A stretch of 64,000 nucleotides of DNA from Pararobbsia silviterrae (GTDB lineage: Bacteria; Pseudomonadota; Gammaproteobacteria; Burkholderiales; Burkholderiaceae), in the NCBI RefSeq assembly GCF_003628125.1, contig NZ_RBZU01000012.1, forward strand, positions 62,001 to 126,000. The letters are read 5' to 3'. Shown here one piece after another: positions 1-7,785 of the stretch (its first letter is position 1; the number at the start of each line of letters is the position of its first letter). A program made the position numbers and the translations under genes. The notes under the pieces were generated by a model. The model was not told where the DNA came from and made no database searches. It worked only from the letters and a program-made list of their open reading frames with translations.

Positions 1-152
1 CGTAAATCGTCGCGGCTAGCGTTTACCCGTGCCCGTGTAAGGTTCACTTACAAGCCCTCACGTCTTTGAACGAGGCCGATCGATAGAGTGGGTTCCAGCA
101 GCAGGGCACACAGGTTCTGACCTCTGCAACGAACCCTTCAAGGAGATCGGCA

Positions 153-449
153 ATGAAGACAATGAAAAAGATCCCGCGCGTTTTGATCGCAACGTTCGTC
201 GCGGGTGCGGCTTTGGCGGCAACGGGTAGCGCATTCGCGCAAGTCGACCGGATCGTCATCAGCGATGCCCCGGCGGTCCAGTACGGCGCGCCTCAAATGG
301 TTCCCGTCGGCATCTCGATCTCGATCGGCTGGCATGGCGATCGCTATTGGGACGGTCACCGCTATTGGGCGCATGACGACTGGATGCGCCATCATCCGCA
401 TGACCCGGGTCCTCGTGGCCACGATCACGACGACCATCACGATCATTGA
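153..449 (+). CDS. Small secreted histidine-rich protein
   Basis: The 98-residue product begins with a Sec signal peptide: MKTMKK, then a hydrophobic stretch, then a likely cut after the AFA at residues 27-29. The mature part is short and ends in a tail dense in His and Asp (about residues 74-98), which could bind metal ions in the periplasm. A good ribosome site, AAGGAG, lies at 139-144 just before the ATG at 153. A strong terminator follows at 553-586, so the gene looks monocistronic. I do not recognise a named family. Metal binding is inferred from composition only. Confidence 0.7.
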   Translation: MKTMKKIPRVLIATFVAGAALAATGSAFAQVDRIVISDAPAVQYGAPQMVPVGISISIGWHGDRYWDGHRYWAHDDWMRHHPHDPGPRGHDHDDHHDH

Positions 450-552
450 TGCGTCGCGTGTGAGGCCGACGTAAGCGCGCCCGAGCGCGCCTGCGTCGCC
501 AGTTTCCGACTCGACGCGTGAGCGATTCAATCGCACATGTGGACGACACCGA

Positions 553-586
553 GCCCCTGACCGCGTAGTATCGGCAGGGGCTTTTT
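553..586 (+). terminator. Rho-independent terminator after the His-rich gene
   Basis: A perfect 7-bp stem, GCCCCTG (553-559) with CAGGGGC (575-581), is extended inside the loop by CCG/CGG. Five T residues follow (582-586). It lies about 100 bases after the stop of the small secreted gene, in the right orientation to end that transcript. Confidence 0.8.
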
Positions 587-906
587 GTTGTGCGTCGAAC
601 GCGGCGCGGCGGCCCGAAGCGCATCGGGTTCCGCGTTGTTTCGCGCATCGTGCGGCGTGCACTGTCGTGCGGCGGGTTGCGTACCCGGCGATCGATCCGG
701 TTCCGCGCCTCGCTGGGCGTCCGACTCCGCGGCTGACGACGCACCTGACTTAGCAGCCCATGGCAGACCCGGTCGAAATCGACGCACGTCGATCGTCGTC
801 AGTCCGGGGACACCGATGCGCGCGCCCGCCCGCATCCACGCGTTCCCGAGCCGGTGCGCGTGCGCCGGCCCAGATCGTTGCGCGAACCTACTGAGGAGCT
901 TCAATC
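587..906. other. Gene-free stretch before the VOC gene
   Basis: This stretch is very GC-rich. Open frames cross it, but none has a convincing start or recognisable protein, and they look like by-products of base composition. It should hold the promoter of the VOC gene at 907, whose ribosome site (GAGGAG) is at its right end. I could not identify -35/-10 boxes with confidence. Confidence 0.4.
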
Positions 907-1395
907 ATGGCGAACGCTGTCCAGTCCATTCCCGATGGCATGCATACCGTCACACCGCACCTGGTCGTCGATGGCGCGGCCAAGGCCATCGAGTTCTACA
1001 AAAAAGCCTTCGATGCCGTCGAGCTTTCGCGGCTGCCGGGACCCGACGGAAAAATCATGCATGCGTCGATCCGGATCGGCGATTCCGTCGTCATGCTCGT
1101 CGACGAAGGGCCGCATTGGCAGTCGTTCGGGCCGTTGACGCTCAAGGGATCGCCGGTCACGTTGCATCTCTATGTACCCGATACCGATGCGACGTTCGCG
1201 CAGGCCGTGTCGGCCGGCGCGAAAGCCACGATGGAGCCGGCCGATATGTTCTGGGGCGATCGCTTCGGCCAGCTTCAAGACCCGTTCGGCCATAAATGGT
1301 CGATCGCGACGCATCAACGCGATATGACGCCGCAGGAGATGCAAGCGGGGATGCAAGAGGCGGCGCGCAATATGCAGGCCTCGCAATCGTCGTAG
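907..1395 (+). CDS. VOC-fold (glyoxalase/PhnB-like) protein
   Basis: The 162-residue product matches the vicinal-oxygen-chelate superfamily of the PhnB/YdcH-like type. The N-terminus has the usual HLVVDGAAKAIEFYKKAF pattern, a middle segment reads HASIRIGDSVVMLVDE, and the C-terminal half has WGDRFGQLQDPFGHKWSIATH. These are the two beta-alpha-beta-beta-beta modules expected of the fold. PhnB-type members often lack a full metal site and most have no known substrate, so no reaction is assigned. The ATG at 907 is preceded by GAGGAG. The gene stands alone between a gene-free stretch and a convergent exporter gene. Confidence 0.85.
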   Translation: MANAVQSIPDGMHTVTPHLVVDGAAKAIEFYKKAFDAVELSRLPGPDGKIMHASIRIGDSVVMLVDEGPHWQSFGPLTLKGSPVTLHLYVPDTDATFAQAVSAGAKATMEPADMFWGDRFGQLQDPFGHKWSIATHQRDMTPQEMQAGMQEAARNMQASQSS

Positions 1396-1479
1396 GCCGA
1401 CCGTGGGCCGATGAGGCGAATGCGCCTGGATGCGCGCGGCGCGGTTGCGGGATCCGTCCGTGCCGCGCGCATCGCATGC

Positions 1480-2385
1480 TTATGCCGCGCGTTTGTTCCG
1501 CATGACGAGGAACAGGCCCGCGGCGGCGAGCGCCATACCGGGCCAGACGAGCAGCGGCATCGGCTCGCCGAGCACGAGGCGCGCGATGATCGCCGTCGCG
1601 GGCGGCACGAGAAAGAACAGCGCCGAGACACGCGACGCTTCGCCGTAGCGGATCATCGCGAGCAGCAAGGTGATCGCGATGATCGAATTGAAAATCACGA
1701 GATAGACGAGCGAGACGAACAGCCCGGGTGCCCATTGAATCCGCATGGGTTCCAGCGCATATGCAAGCGGCGCCGTGACCGCGAACCCGACGACGTACTG
1801 GACGAGATTCGCCGTCACGGGGTGCGTATGCGTGCCGAAGCGCTTTTCCCAGAGCGTGCCCGCCGTCATCGACGCGAGCGCGAGCACGCAGAACACGAGG
1901 CCGAGCGTCGACGTGACATCGATCGACGAGCGCGCGACGACGACCCAGACCGCGCCCGCGACGCCGAGCGCGAGTCCGATCCAGCGCGTGAGGTCGACGC
2001 GTTCCTTCGCAATCGCGGGTGCGAGCAGGCCGACGAGAATCGGTTGTTGCGACGTGATCAGCGCCGCCGCGCCGGCCGATACGCCGAGCTTGAGGCTCAG
2101 GTAGATAAACGCGAAGTAGCATGCCTGGATCAGCAATCCGACGATCGCGAGATGCAGCCACGCGCGCGGCGAGCTTGGCGGCGGAGGCCTAACCCAGAGC
2201 GCCGCGATCGCGAGCAGGCCGATCACGCACGCATACCGTAACGCGAGGAACGTCAGCGGGTCCGCATATTGAAGACCGAGCTTGAGAAACACGAAGCCGC
2301 TTGCCCAAAGCAGCAGAAATAAGGCGGGGGCGGGCTTGAGCCAGCGCGGGTGTGCCGCGGGCGTCAGCGCGGTTGCGGTCGACAT
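1480..2385 (-). CDS. EamA-family (DMT) transporter
   Basis: A 301-residue inner-membrane protein made of two EamA repeats, about ten membrane helices in all. The first helix reads ALFLLLWASGFVFLKLGLQY, and the second repeat begins near GLVFCVLALASMTAGTLWEK. Members of this drug/metabolite family export small metabolites such as amino acids, but the substrate cannot be told from sequence. I chose the ATG at 2385 because homology starts there. The frame is open 74 codons further upstream, but that part is arginine-rich and unlike a leader. It converges on the VOC gene and lies 264 bases after a histidine kinase gene on the same strand. Confidence 0.85.
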   Translation of the reverse strand: MSTATALTPAAHPRWLKPAPALFLLLWASGFVFLKLGLQYADPLTFLALRYACVIGLLAIAALWVRPPPPSSPRAWLHLAIVGLLIQACYFAFIYLSLKLGVSAGAAALITSQQPILVGLLAPAIAKERVDLTRWIGLALGVAGAVWVVVARSSIDVTSTLGLVFCVLALASMTAGTLWEKRFGTHTHPVTANLVQYVVGFAVTAPLAYALEPMRIQWAPGLFVSLVYLVIFNSIIAITLLLAMIRYGEASRVSALFFLVPPATAIIARLVLGEPMPLLVWPGMALAAAGLFLVMRNKRAA

Positions 2386-2649
2386 GAGACGGATTGGAAT
2401 CGGTGTTGCGTGTGTTCTACCACCGAGCGTGCAATTGCGAAAGAGGTGAATCACGTGGCGACGCGCGCGTTTTTTACCGATTATCGCGATGCCGAATCGA
2501 TATGCAACAGCGCTCGGCACGTATCGGATGCGCACGGCATAAGGGGCGCACGCGCATCGGACAGGGACGTGTCGCGCCCCGCGCCTGCGTTGAGTTGCAT
2601 TGCACAACGATCGATCGGGTGCGGAAAGAGCGGACGGCGACGCGCGGAT

Positions 2650-3834
2650 TTATTTGCCGATCGGCAGCAGCGCGACAAAACAGGTGCCGTGTTCGGCGGA
2701 CGAGCTTACCTGGAGCGATCCCGCGTGGGCATTGACGATTTGGCCGCAGACATAGAGTCCGAGGCCGAGTCCCTTGCCGCGCGGATGGTTCACATCGCGC
2801 GCATGCGGCTCAAAAATCCGCACGAGCGCGTGCTGCGGAATCGGGCGGCCGCTGTTGCACACGCGGATCAGCAGCATGCCGCGTTCGATATGGGCTTCGA
2901 CGGTCACGCGCGTGTCGGCGGGGCCGTACGTGAGCGCATTGTCGAGCAGATTCGAGAGCAACTGGCGCACGCGGGCGCGATCGCAGACGACGGGCCGGTC
3001 GATCGTGACGGCCGTGTCGAGCACGCGGCCGGGATGCTGTGCGCGATGCTCCGCGATGATCGCCTCGAATACCGTGCCGAGATCGTCGACGGGACGCTTG
3101 TCGATCTCGATGCCCGAGCCGAGTCGTCCGCTCGTGAAGTCGATCATATGGTCGACCGTGCGCGCCATGCGTTCGCGCGTCGCTTCGAGTTGTGCGCCGA
3201 GCGCGCGTGCGTGAGGTTCCGACGTCTGCAGCGCGAGCGCGATCGATCCGATCGATTCGACGGGATCGCGCAGATCGTGGCCGAGCAGCGTCAGATAGTG
3301 TTCGCGGAGTTCCGCTGCCGATCGTTGCGCGCGCCGCTCCGTTTCCGGCGCATGCATGCGGTCTTCGTTGTCGAGTTGCAGCGCGATTAGTTCGGCGAAG
3401 AGCGTGAACATCGAGATCGTGCGCGAATCGGAGACGACCGCGGGACGCGGATCGACTGCGCAGAGATTGCCGAAGTATTCGCCGCTCGGCAGGATGATCG
3501 GCACCGAGATATAGCTCTCGATGTGATAGATGCGCGGCGTCGGATGATCGCGGTAGATGGGGTCGTTCGATGCATGATCGATGACGACGGGGCGGCGCGC
3601 GGTGCGCGATTCGAGGCAGAGCGTCGTGCGAATGTCGAGCGAGCCGCCGGGGCGCAATCCGAAGTTGATGTTGTCCTGTACGGCGCACGCGGTCCATGAA
3701 TCGTCGGTCACGCGTGCGACGGCGGCGAAGCCGAGACCCGTGTGCTTGCAGATGACGCGAAGCATCGCCGGAATGACGCTGATGCGATTCACGGCGGCCA
3801 CAACATCGGCAATGGCTTCGTCACGTTCGCTCAT
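2650..3834 (-). CDS. Soluble GAF-domain sensor histidine kinase
   Basis: A 394-residue cytosolic sensor kinase. Residues about 15-155 form a GAF domain. Then come a HisKA helix pair with the phosphoacceptor motif LLGHDLRDP (His186), an N-box (LLSNLLDNALTYG) and a glycine-rich ATP lid (GKGLGLGLYVCGQ). There are no membrane segments, so the ligand or redox signal is read inside the cell. No response-regulator gene is adjacent, making it an orphan kinase. This GAF-HisKA-HATPase arrangement is common in Burkholderiaceae, often for light, redox or small-molecule sensing. The input here is unknown. Confidence 0.85.
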   Translation of the reverse strand: MSERDEAIADVVAAVNRISVIPAMLRVICKHTGLGFAAVARVTDDSWTACAVQDNINFGLRPGGSLDIRTTLCLESRTARRPVVIDHASNDPIYRDHPTPRIYHIESYISVPIILPSGEYFGNLCAVDPRPAVVSDSRTISMFTLFAELIALQLDNEDRMHAPETERRAQRSAAELREHYLTLLGHDLRDPVESIGSIALALQTSEPHARALGAQLEATRERMARTVDHMIDFTSGRLGSGIEIDKRPVDDLGTVFEAIIAEHRAQHPGRVLDTAVTIDRPVVCDRARVRQLLSNLLDNALTYGPADTRVTVEAHIERGMLLIRVCNSGRPIPQHALVRIFEPHARDVNHPRGKGLGLGLYVCGQIVNAHAGSLQVSSSAEHGTCFVALLPIGK

Positions 3835-3965
3835 ATCGGGTGGCAGCCTTCGGGTCGCGCGTTTGAATCGATGGAGATCATGCTAACGCACAACGTCGAA
3901 CCGCGCGGGCCGGCAAAGATTGCGTGACGCACGCAAACGATGCGCTTCGATATTCATACGAATGA

Positions 3966-3991
3966 GCCCGTGCCGCATGAAGCGCACGGGC
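3966..3991. repeat. GC-rich hairpin
   Basis: Perfect 8-bp arms GCCCGTGC (3966-3973) and GCACGGGC (3984-3991) flank a 10-base loop, between the kinase start and the nemA stop. No T-run follows on either strand. It may act as a transcript-end structure, but the function is uncertain. Confidence 0.4.
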
Positions 3992-4054
3992 CCGTTCAGG
4001 CACGCTTGTGGTGCGCGATGCGTGAAGACGGTGAAGGCTTCGGCGCATCGTCAT

Positions 4055-4097
4055 GACGCCTGATGCGCGGTTTGCATCACGCGTCATATCAGGCGTC
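4055..4097 (-). terminator. Hairpin after nemA-like gene (possible terminator)
   Basis: Perfect 10-bp arms GACGCCTGAT (4055-4064) and ATCAGGCGTC (4088-4097) lie just downstream of the nemA stop on the minus strand. A second small stem fits inside the loop. The T-run of a classical terminator is missing, so it could be a transcript-stabilising or Rho-assisted end. Confidence 0.45.
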
Positions 4098-4100
4098 GCG

Positions 4101-5159
4101 TCAGGCGGTTTCGAGCGACGGATAGTCCGTATAACCGAGCGAACCTTCGGCATAAAACGTTTCCGCTACCCAGCGATTCAACGGCGCGTTGCGTTCGAAG
4201 CGCACGGGCAGGTCCGGGTTCGAAATAAACAGCTTGCCGAACGCGATGGCATCCGCGTCGCCGCGATCGAGCACCGCTTGCGCCGATTCCTGGTTCAACG
4301 ATTCGTTCGCGATATAGACGCCGCCGAACAGCTTCTTGAGTTGCGGCCCGAGACTGTCTTCGCCGACGGCTTCGCGTGCGCAGATAAACGCGATCTTGCG
4401 CTTGCCGAGTTCCTTGGCGACATAGCCGAAGGTGCCGAGCGGATCGGAGTCGCCCATCGAGTGTGCGTCGCGGCGCGGCGCGAGATGCATGCCGACGCGA
4501 TCGGCGCCCCAGACTTCGATGACCGCGTCGGTGACTTCGAGCATCAGGCGTGCGCGGTTTTCGATCGAGCCGCCGTAGGCGTCGGTGCGCTGATTCGTGC
4601 TGTCCTGGAGGAATTGATCGAGCAGGTAACCGTTTGCGCCATGGATTTCGACGCCGTCGAAGCCCGCTTTCTTCGCATTTTCGGCGCCTTTGCGATAGGC
4701 GGCGACGATGCCGGGAATTTCGCTAAGATCGAGCGCGCGCGGCGTGACATAGGGTTTTGCCGGCCGCACGAGGCTCACATGGCCTTGGGCTGCGATCGCG
4801 CTCGGTGCGACGGGCAATGCACCGTCGAGGAACAGCGGATCGGAAATACGGCCGACGTGCCAGAGCTGCATGAAGATTTTGCCGCCGGCGGCGTGCACGG
4901 CTTGCGTCGTGAGTTTCCAGCCTTCGACTTGCTCGTCGGACCAGATGCCCGGCGTTTCGGCGTAGCCGACGCCTTGCGGCGTGACCGAGGTGGCTTCGGA
5001 CAGGATCAGGCCTGCCGATGCGCGTTCACCGTAGTACTGCGCCATCAATGCATTGGGCGTGCGGGATTCGCCGGCGCGAGCGCGCGTGAGCGGCGCCATG
5101 ATGATGCGGTTCTTGAGCGTCAGATCGCCGATCTGGACCGGGTCGAGAAGATGAGGCAT
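4101..5159 (-). CDS. nemA: Old Yellow Enzyme, NADH:flavin oxidoreductase (NemA-like)
   Basis: The 352-residue product is an FMN-dependent ene-reductase of the Old Yellow Enzyme family. These enzymes reduce activated alkenes, N-ethylmaleimide and nitro compounds with NAD(P)H in the cytosol. Visible family marks are the N-terminal LTLKNRIIMAPLTRARA, the segment FMQLWHVGRIS, the active-site region EIHGANGYLLDQFLQDSTN with its paired His and Asn, and RTDAYGGSIENRARL. The length is normal. The ATG at 5159 has AAGGA upstream. It follows the ArsR gene by 47 bases on the same strand, which implies co-transcription and control by that repressor. The E. coli equivalent is controlled by the cysteine-based repressor NemR instead. 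Confidence 0.92.
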   Translation of the reverse strand: MPHLLDPVQIGDLTLKNRIIMAPLTRARAGESRTPNALMAQYYGERASAGLILSEATSVTPQGVGYAETPGIWSDEQVEGWKLTTQAVHAAGGKIFMQLWHVGRISDPLFLDGALPVAPSAIAAQGHVSLVRPAKPYVTPRALDLSEIPGIVAAYRKGAENAKKAGFDGVEIHGANGYLLDQFLQDSTNQRTDAYGGSIENRARLMLEVTDAVIEVWGADRVGMHLAPRRDAHSMGDSDPLGTFGYVAKELGKRKIAFICAREAVGEDSLGPQLKKLFGGVYIANESLNQESAQAVLDRGDADAIAFGKLFISNPDLPVRFERNAPLNRWVAETFYAEGSLGYTDYPSLETA

Positions 5160-5206
5160 GGATCAATCCTTGGAAAACGTGAAGCCGCGTTCGGAGCGGA
5201 GGCGAA

Positions 5207-5503
5207 TCAGAGTCCTTCGTTGAGTTGCGTGAGGAAGGCCTGGATCGTCTCTTCGTTTCGCTTGAAATAGACCCATTGTCCGATGCGTTGCGTGGTTACG
5301 AGGCCCGCGCGCTGGAGTGTCGCGAGATGCGCGGAGACCGTCGATTGCGAAAGTCCGCAGCGGCCGTCGATTGCGCCGGCGCAGACCCCGTTCGCGACGG
5401 AATGCGTCTGTTCGGGGAAAAAGCACTGCGGCTCCTTGAGCCAGTGCAGGATTTCGCGGCGAACCGGATTTGCGAGCGCCTTGTGAATCGCGTCAATGTC
5501 CAT
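5207..5503 (-). CDS. ArsR-family winged-helix repressor with three cysteines
   Basis: A 98-residue ArsR/SmtB-type regulator. The winged-helix core is intact: LANPVRREILHWLK, then the recognition helix GLSQSTVSAHLATLQRAGLV, then the wing TTQRIGQWVYFKRN. An insert before the recognition helix carries Cys27, Cys41 and Cys49. This suggests sensing of a thiol-reactive compound or metal, which fits control of the following ene-reductase gene. I chose the ATG at 5503 because the homology starts there. The longer frame to 5608 adds an arginine-rich stretch. Palindromes at 5600-5661 upstream are candidate operators. The sensing role is inferred. Confidence 0.85.
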   Translation of the reverse strand: MDIDAIHKALANPVRREILHWLKEPQCFFPEQTHSVANGVCAGAIDGRCGLSQSTVSAHLATLQRAGLVTTQRIGQWVYFKRNEETIQAFLTQLNEGL

Positions 5504-5599
5504 CGGAGTGGAACGTCGGTGCATGCGGCCGGGCGAGGGGCGTTCGGGCCGCGGGGGGTTTCCCGTTGGGAAAAGTGCGCGGACATGCCGTCGGACTCG

Positions 5600-5661
5600 C
5601 CGATGCATGCATCGGTCTATATCGTCGAAGTCCGAATTTTATATCGGGAAAAGACGATATA
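5600..5661 (-). promoter_or_regulatory. Palindromic operator region upstream of the arsR-nemA pair
   Basis: Two symmetric elements sit here. One is a 16-bp perfect palindrome at 5600-5615 built on CGATGCATGCATCG. The other is a 9-bp inverted repeat, TATATCGTC (5618-5626) with GACGATATA (5653-5661), with a further ATATCG copy between the arms. They lie 100-160 bases before the ArsR start, where a self-regulating repressor would bind. Binding is inferred. Confidence 0.5.
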
Positions 5662-5699
5662 TGATTTGGCCTTGATGCGATTATGGATTTGTTGTTTCC

Positions 5700-6935
5700 C
5701 TACATGAAATTCCGCGTATGCAACCACGCAAGCTCGCGCGCGAGCGGCCGTTCGAACCCGAGCCGCACGAGCCTCGCATACCGTCCGTCGGCCATATCGG
5801 TCATCAACTGCTGCACGAGCGCATAGCCGCGCGTGATCGCCGACAACGTCGGCTCGCCCGCGGCGATCAGGATCAACGCATCGAAGACCTCTTCATTGAG
5901 CCCGCTCGTCGCCGCAAGCGCTTCGTGCCGATGTTCGATCGCCTGCGCAAGCCGCATCCGCAACACCGGCTCGCGTTCGAGCCGATACAGCAGATGCGAC
6001 ATCCCGAGCGCGACATGACGCGCCTCGTCACGCGCGGCGAGCTGCGCGATGCGCCGCGTCAAAGGATCCGGCCCATGGTTCTGAAGAAACTGCAGCAGCG
6101 TGACGAACGTCCCTTCGCCGAGCACGGACAGCAGAAAACTCGCGATCGAGAAATCGGGTTCGTCGAGCAACGTCTTCAGCGACGCCTGCCCGCCCGCGGT
6201 CGATAGCGACGGCTCGTACCCGTTATGACGAATGCGGCGCGTGAACACCTCGACATGACGCGCTTCGTCGGCCACCTGTATCGCGAGCGCGGCTTGGAGT
6301 TCGCGATAGTGCGGATGCAATTGCCCAAGAAAACGCGCGGGCACGACGAGCGCCGCGTTTTCGTTTTCGACCATATACGTCATGACCTGCACGACAGCCG
6401 CCTCGACCGCGGGCGGATTGTCGAACGGCACATGCCAGTCGATCGCGTCGTCGGGATCCCACTGCGCCGCGACGGCCTGCTTGTAGAGATCGGCGACGTT
6501 GTCCGCCCAGACCTCATGCTTGCTCGCGAGCCGGAACGCATACGCCGGCGAACCCGCTTCGACGTGCGCGCCGCGCGCCGCGAGTCCCCAATCGGGCCGC
6601 GCATGCTCGGCGACGGCATTCGCGCCGCGCGGATCGCTTCGCCCGGTCTGCATCGCATCGCGCCACCGACCCCACTGCGTATCGCGCGCAATCGACGCAA
6701 CACGACGCGTGCCGTTCAACGGTCCCGGCTCGATCGCCCATTCGAGCGCATACCCTTGCCGTCGACACCAGTCCTGCAACTGAACCTCGAATCCCGGCGC
6801 GCATCCCACGACACGCAGCCGTTGACCCGGTTCGAGCGCGGCCAACGCATGCTTGACGAACACATGCGCGCCCGCGTCGAAGCCCACCGACTCAATATCG
6901 ATAAGCGGACTCGATGATGCGTCCTTGTTCGTCAT
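5700..6935 (-). CDS. Ferritin-like diiron protein with TusA-like N-terminal domain
   Basis: The 411-residue product has two parts. Residues about 10-68 resemble the TusA/SirA fold (KHALAALEPGQRLRVVG...), but the catalytic Cys-Pro of TusA is missing. Residues about 180-400 form a four-helix ferritin-like domain with a complete diiron ligand set: a glutamate in VENEN (Glu190 or Glu192), E224-x-x-H227 in DEARHVE, E274 in GEG, and E304-x-x-H307 in DEARHVA. This predicts a cytosolic diiron oxygenase or oxidase, substrate unknown. Its start overlaps the end of the PhnD-like gene by 44 bases, so the two are translationally coupled. I took the ATG at 6935; the frame extends 13 codons further. Confidence 0.7.
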   Translation of the reverse strand: MTNKDASSSPLIDIESVGFDAGAHVFVKHALAALEPGQRLRVVGCAPGFEVQLQDWCRRQGYALEWAIEPGPLNGTRRVASIARDTQWGRWRDAMQTGRSDPRGANAVAEHARPDWGLAARGAHVEAGSPAYAFRLASKHEVWADNVADLYKQAVAAQWDPDDAIDWHVPFDNPPAVEAAVVQVMTYMVENENAALVVPARFLGQLHPHYRELQAALAIQVADEARHVEVFTRRIRHNGYEPSLSTAGGQASLKTLLDEPDFSIASFLLSVLGEGTFVTLLQFLQNHGPDPLTRRIAQLAARDEARHVALGMSHLLYRLEREPVLRMRLAQAIEHRHEALAATSGLNEEVFDALILIAAGEPTLSAITRGYALVQQLMTDMADGRYARLVRLGFERPLARELAWLHTRNFM

Positions 6936-7758
6936 AGAAACCTTGTTCGGTCGCGGCGCGCTCAAGCAGCGCATAGCCGCTCGAACGCCCCGGCTGCCAT
7001 GCCTTCAGACCTTCGAGTTCGAGCAGCGGGCGCACGCGCGCGTCGTTCCAGTCCATCGCGAGCAGCAGATCGCCGAACCGGCGCGCATCGTCGTCGGACA
7101 CGCCGGGGCTCACGGTCATATTGCAGTGATCGAACGCATGCGTCGTCGCGAGAATGCGCGTCGATCCCGCGGGCAAGGTGCCCTCGTTCGCGAACGCGTG
7201 ATAGTTGCCCGCGATCATCCACGTCGCGTCGATCTCGCCGCGCACAAGCGCGCTCGCGGCATCGCGTTCGCCTCCGATGTGATCGCCATGCTTGCCGCCG
7301 AGCACGTCGAAACGACGCGCCGCGTAGTCGCGCCCGGCCACGAGATGCCCTTCATGGCGGAGATGGTCGAGCGGAATCAACGTGGCTTGCGGCGAGTCAA
7401 TCGCGCCGAAGCCGATCGTTTTACCGCGTAGATCGTCAAGCGCGCGGATCGGGCTCGCATCCGAGACGACGAGCACCGATTGCAGATCGAGGTCGCTATC
7501 GCGCATCGCGAGCGGCCACACGCGCAGGCCCTTCGCACGCGCGATGCGATCGGCGCGCACCCATGCGAGCGGCGAATTCCACGCGAATGCGATATCGCCC
7601 GAGAATTGCGCTTCGACCTGGCGTTCGTAGTTCGAATACAGCAGATAGTCGAACGCGACGCCACGTTCGGCAAACCAGGCTTTGAAACCTTCCCAGATCG
7701 TGACGACTTTGGGCGCGTATGCGACGGCGCCGAGCATCAACGGGGCATTGGCGGGCAT
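6892..7758 (-). CDS. PhnD/SsuA-like substrate-binding protein without signal peptide
   Basis: The 288-residue product resembles PhnD/SsuA/transferrin-type periplasmic binding proteins. It has LGAVAYAPKVVTIWEGFKAW, an FAWNSPLAWV ligand segment, the hinge motif ALDDLRGKTIGFGAIDSPQA, and GEIDATWMIAGNYHAF. Unlike transporter-linked members it has no signal peptide and no lipobox, and no permease or ATPase gene is nearby. That points to a cytosolic protein, perhaps a binding or scaffold partner for the flanking oxidoreductases. It sits 27 bases after the acyl-CoA dehydrogenase-like gene and overlaps the diiron gene. The fold call is good; the role is open. Confidence 0.75.
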   Translation of the reverse strand: MPANAPLMLGAVAYAPKVVTIWEGFKAWFAERGVAFDYLLYSNYERQVEAQFSGDIAFAWNSPLAWVRADRIARAKGLRVWPLAMRDSDLDLQSVLVVSDASPIRALDDLRGKTIGFGAIDSPQATLIPLDHLRHEGHLVAGRDYAARRFDVLGGKHGDHIGGERDAASALVRGEIDATWMIAGNYHAFANEGTLPAGSTRILATTHAFDHCNMTVSPGVSDDDARRFGDLLLAMDWNDARVRPLLELEGLKAWQPGRSSGYALLERAATEQGFYDEQGRIIESAYRY

Positions 7759-7785
7759 GGTCGAGGTCCGGGGTCGAGAGGTGGG

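Noticed and set aside
1411..2241. Long plus-strand open frame opposite the EamA transporter gene
   Set aside because: It is rich in Arg, Asp and Glu, has no domain or ribosome site, and mirrors a clear membrane protein gene on the other strand. High GC content gives long antisense frames.
4053..5270. 405-residue frame opposite the Old Yellow Enzyme gene
   Set aside because: It is a shadow of the strongly supported minus-strand ene-reductase gene, with no homology of its own.
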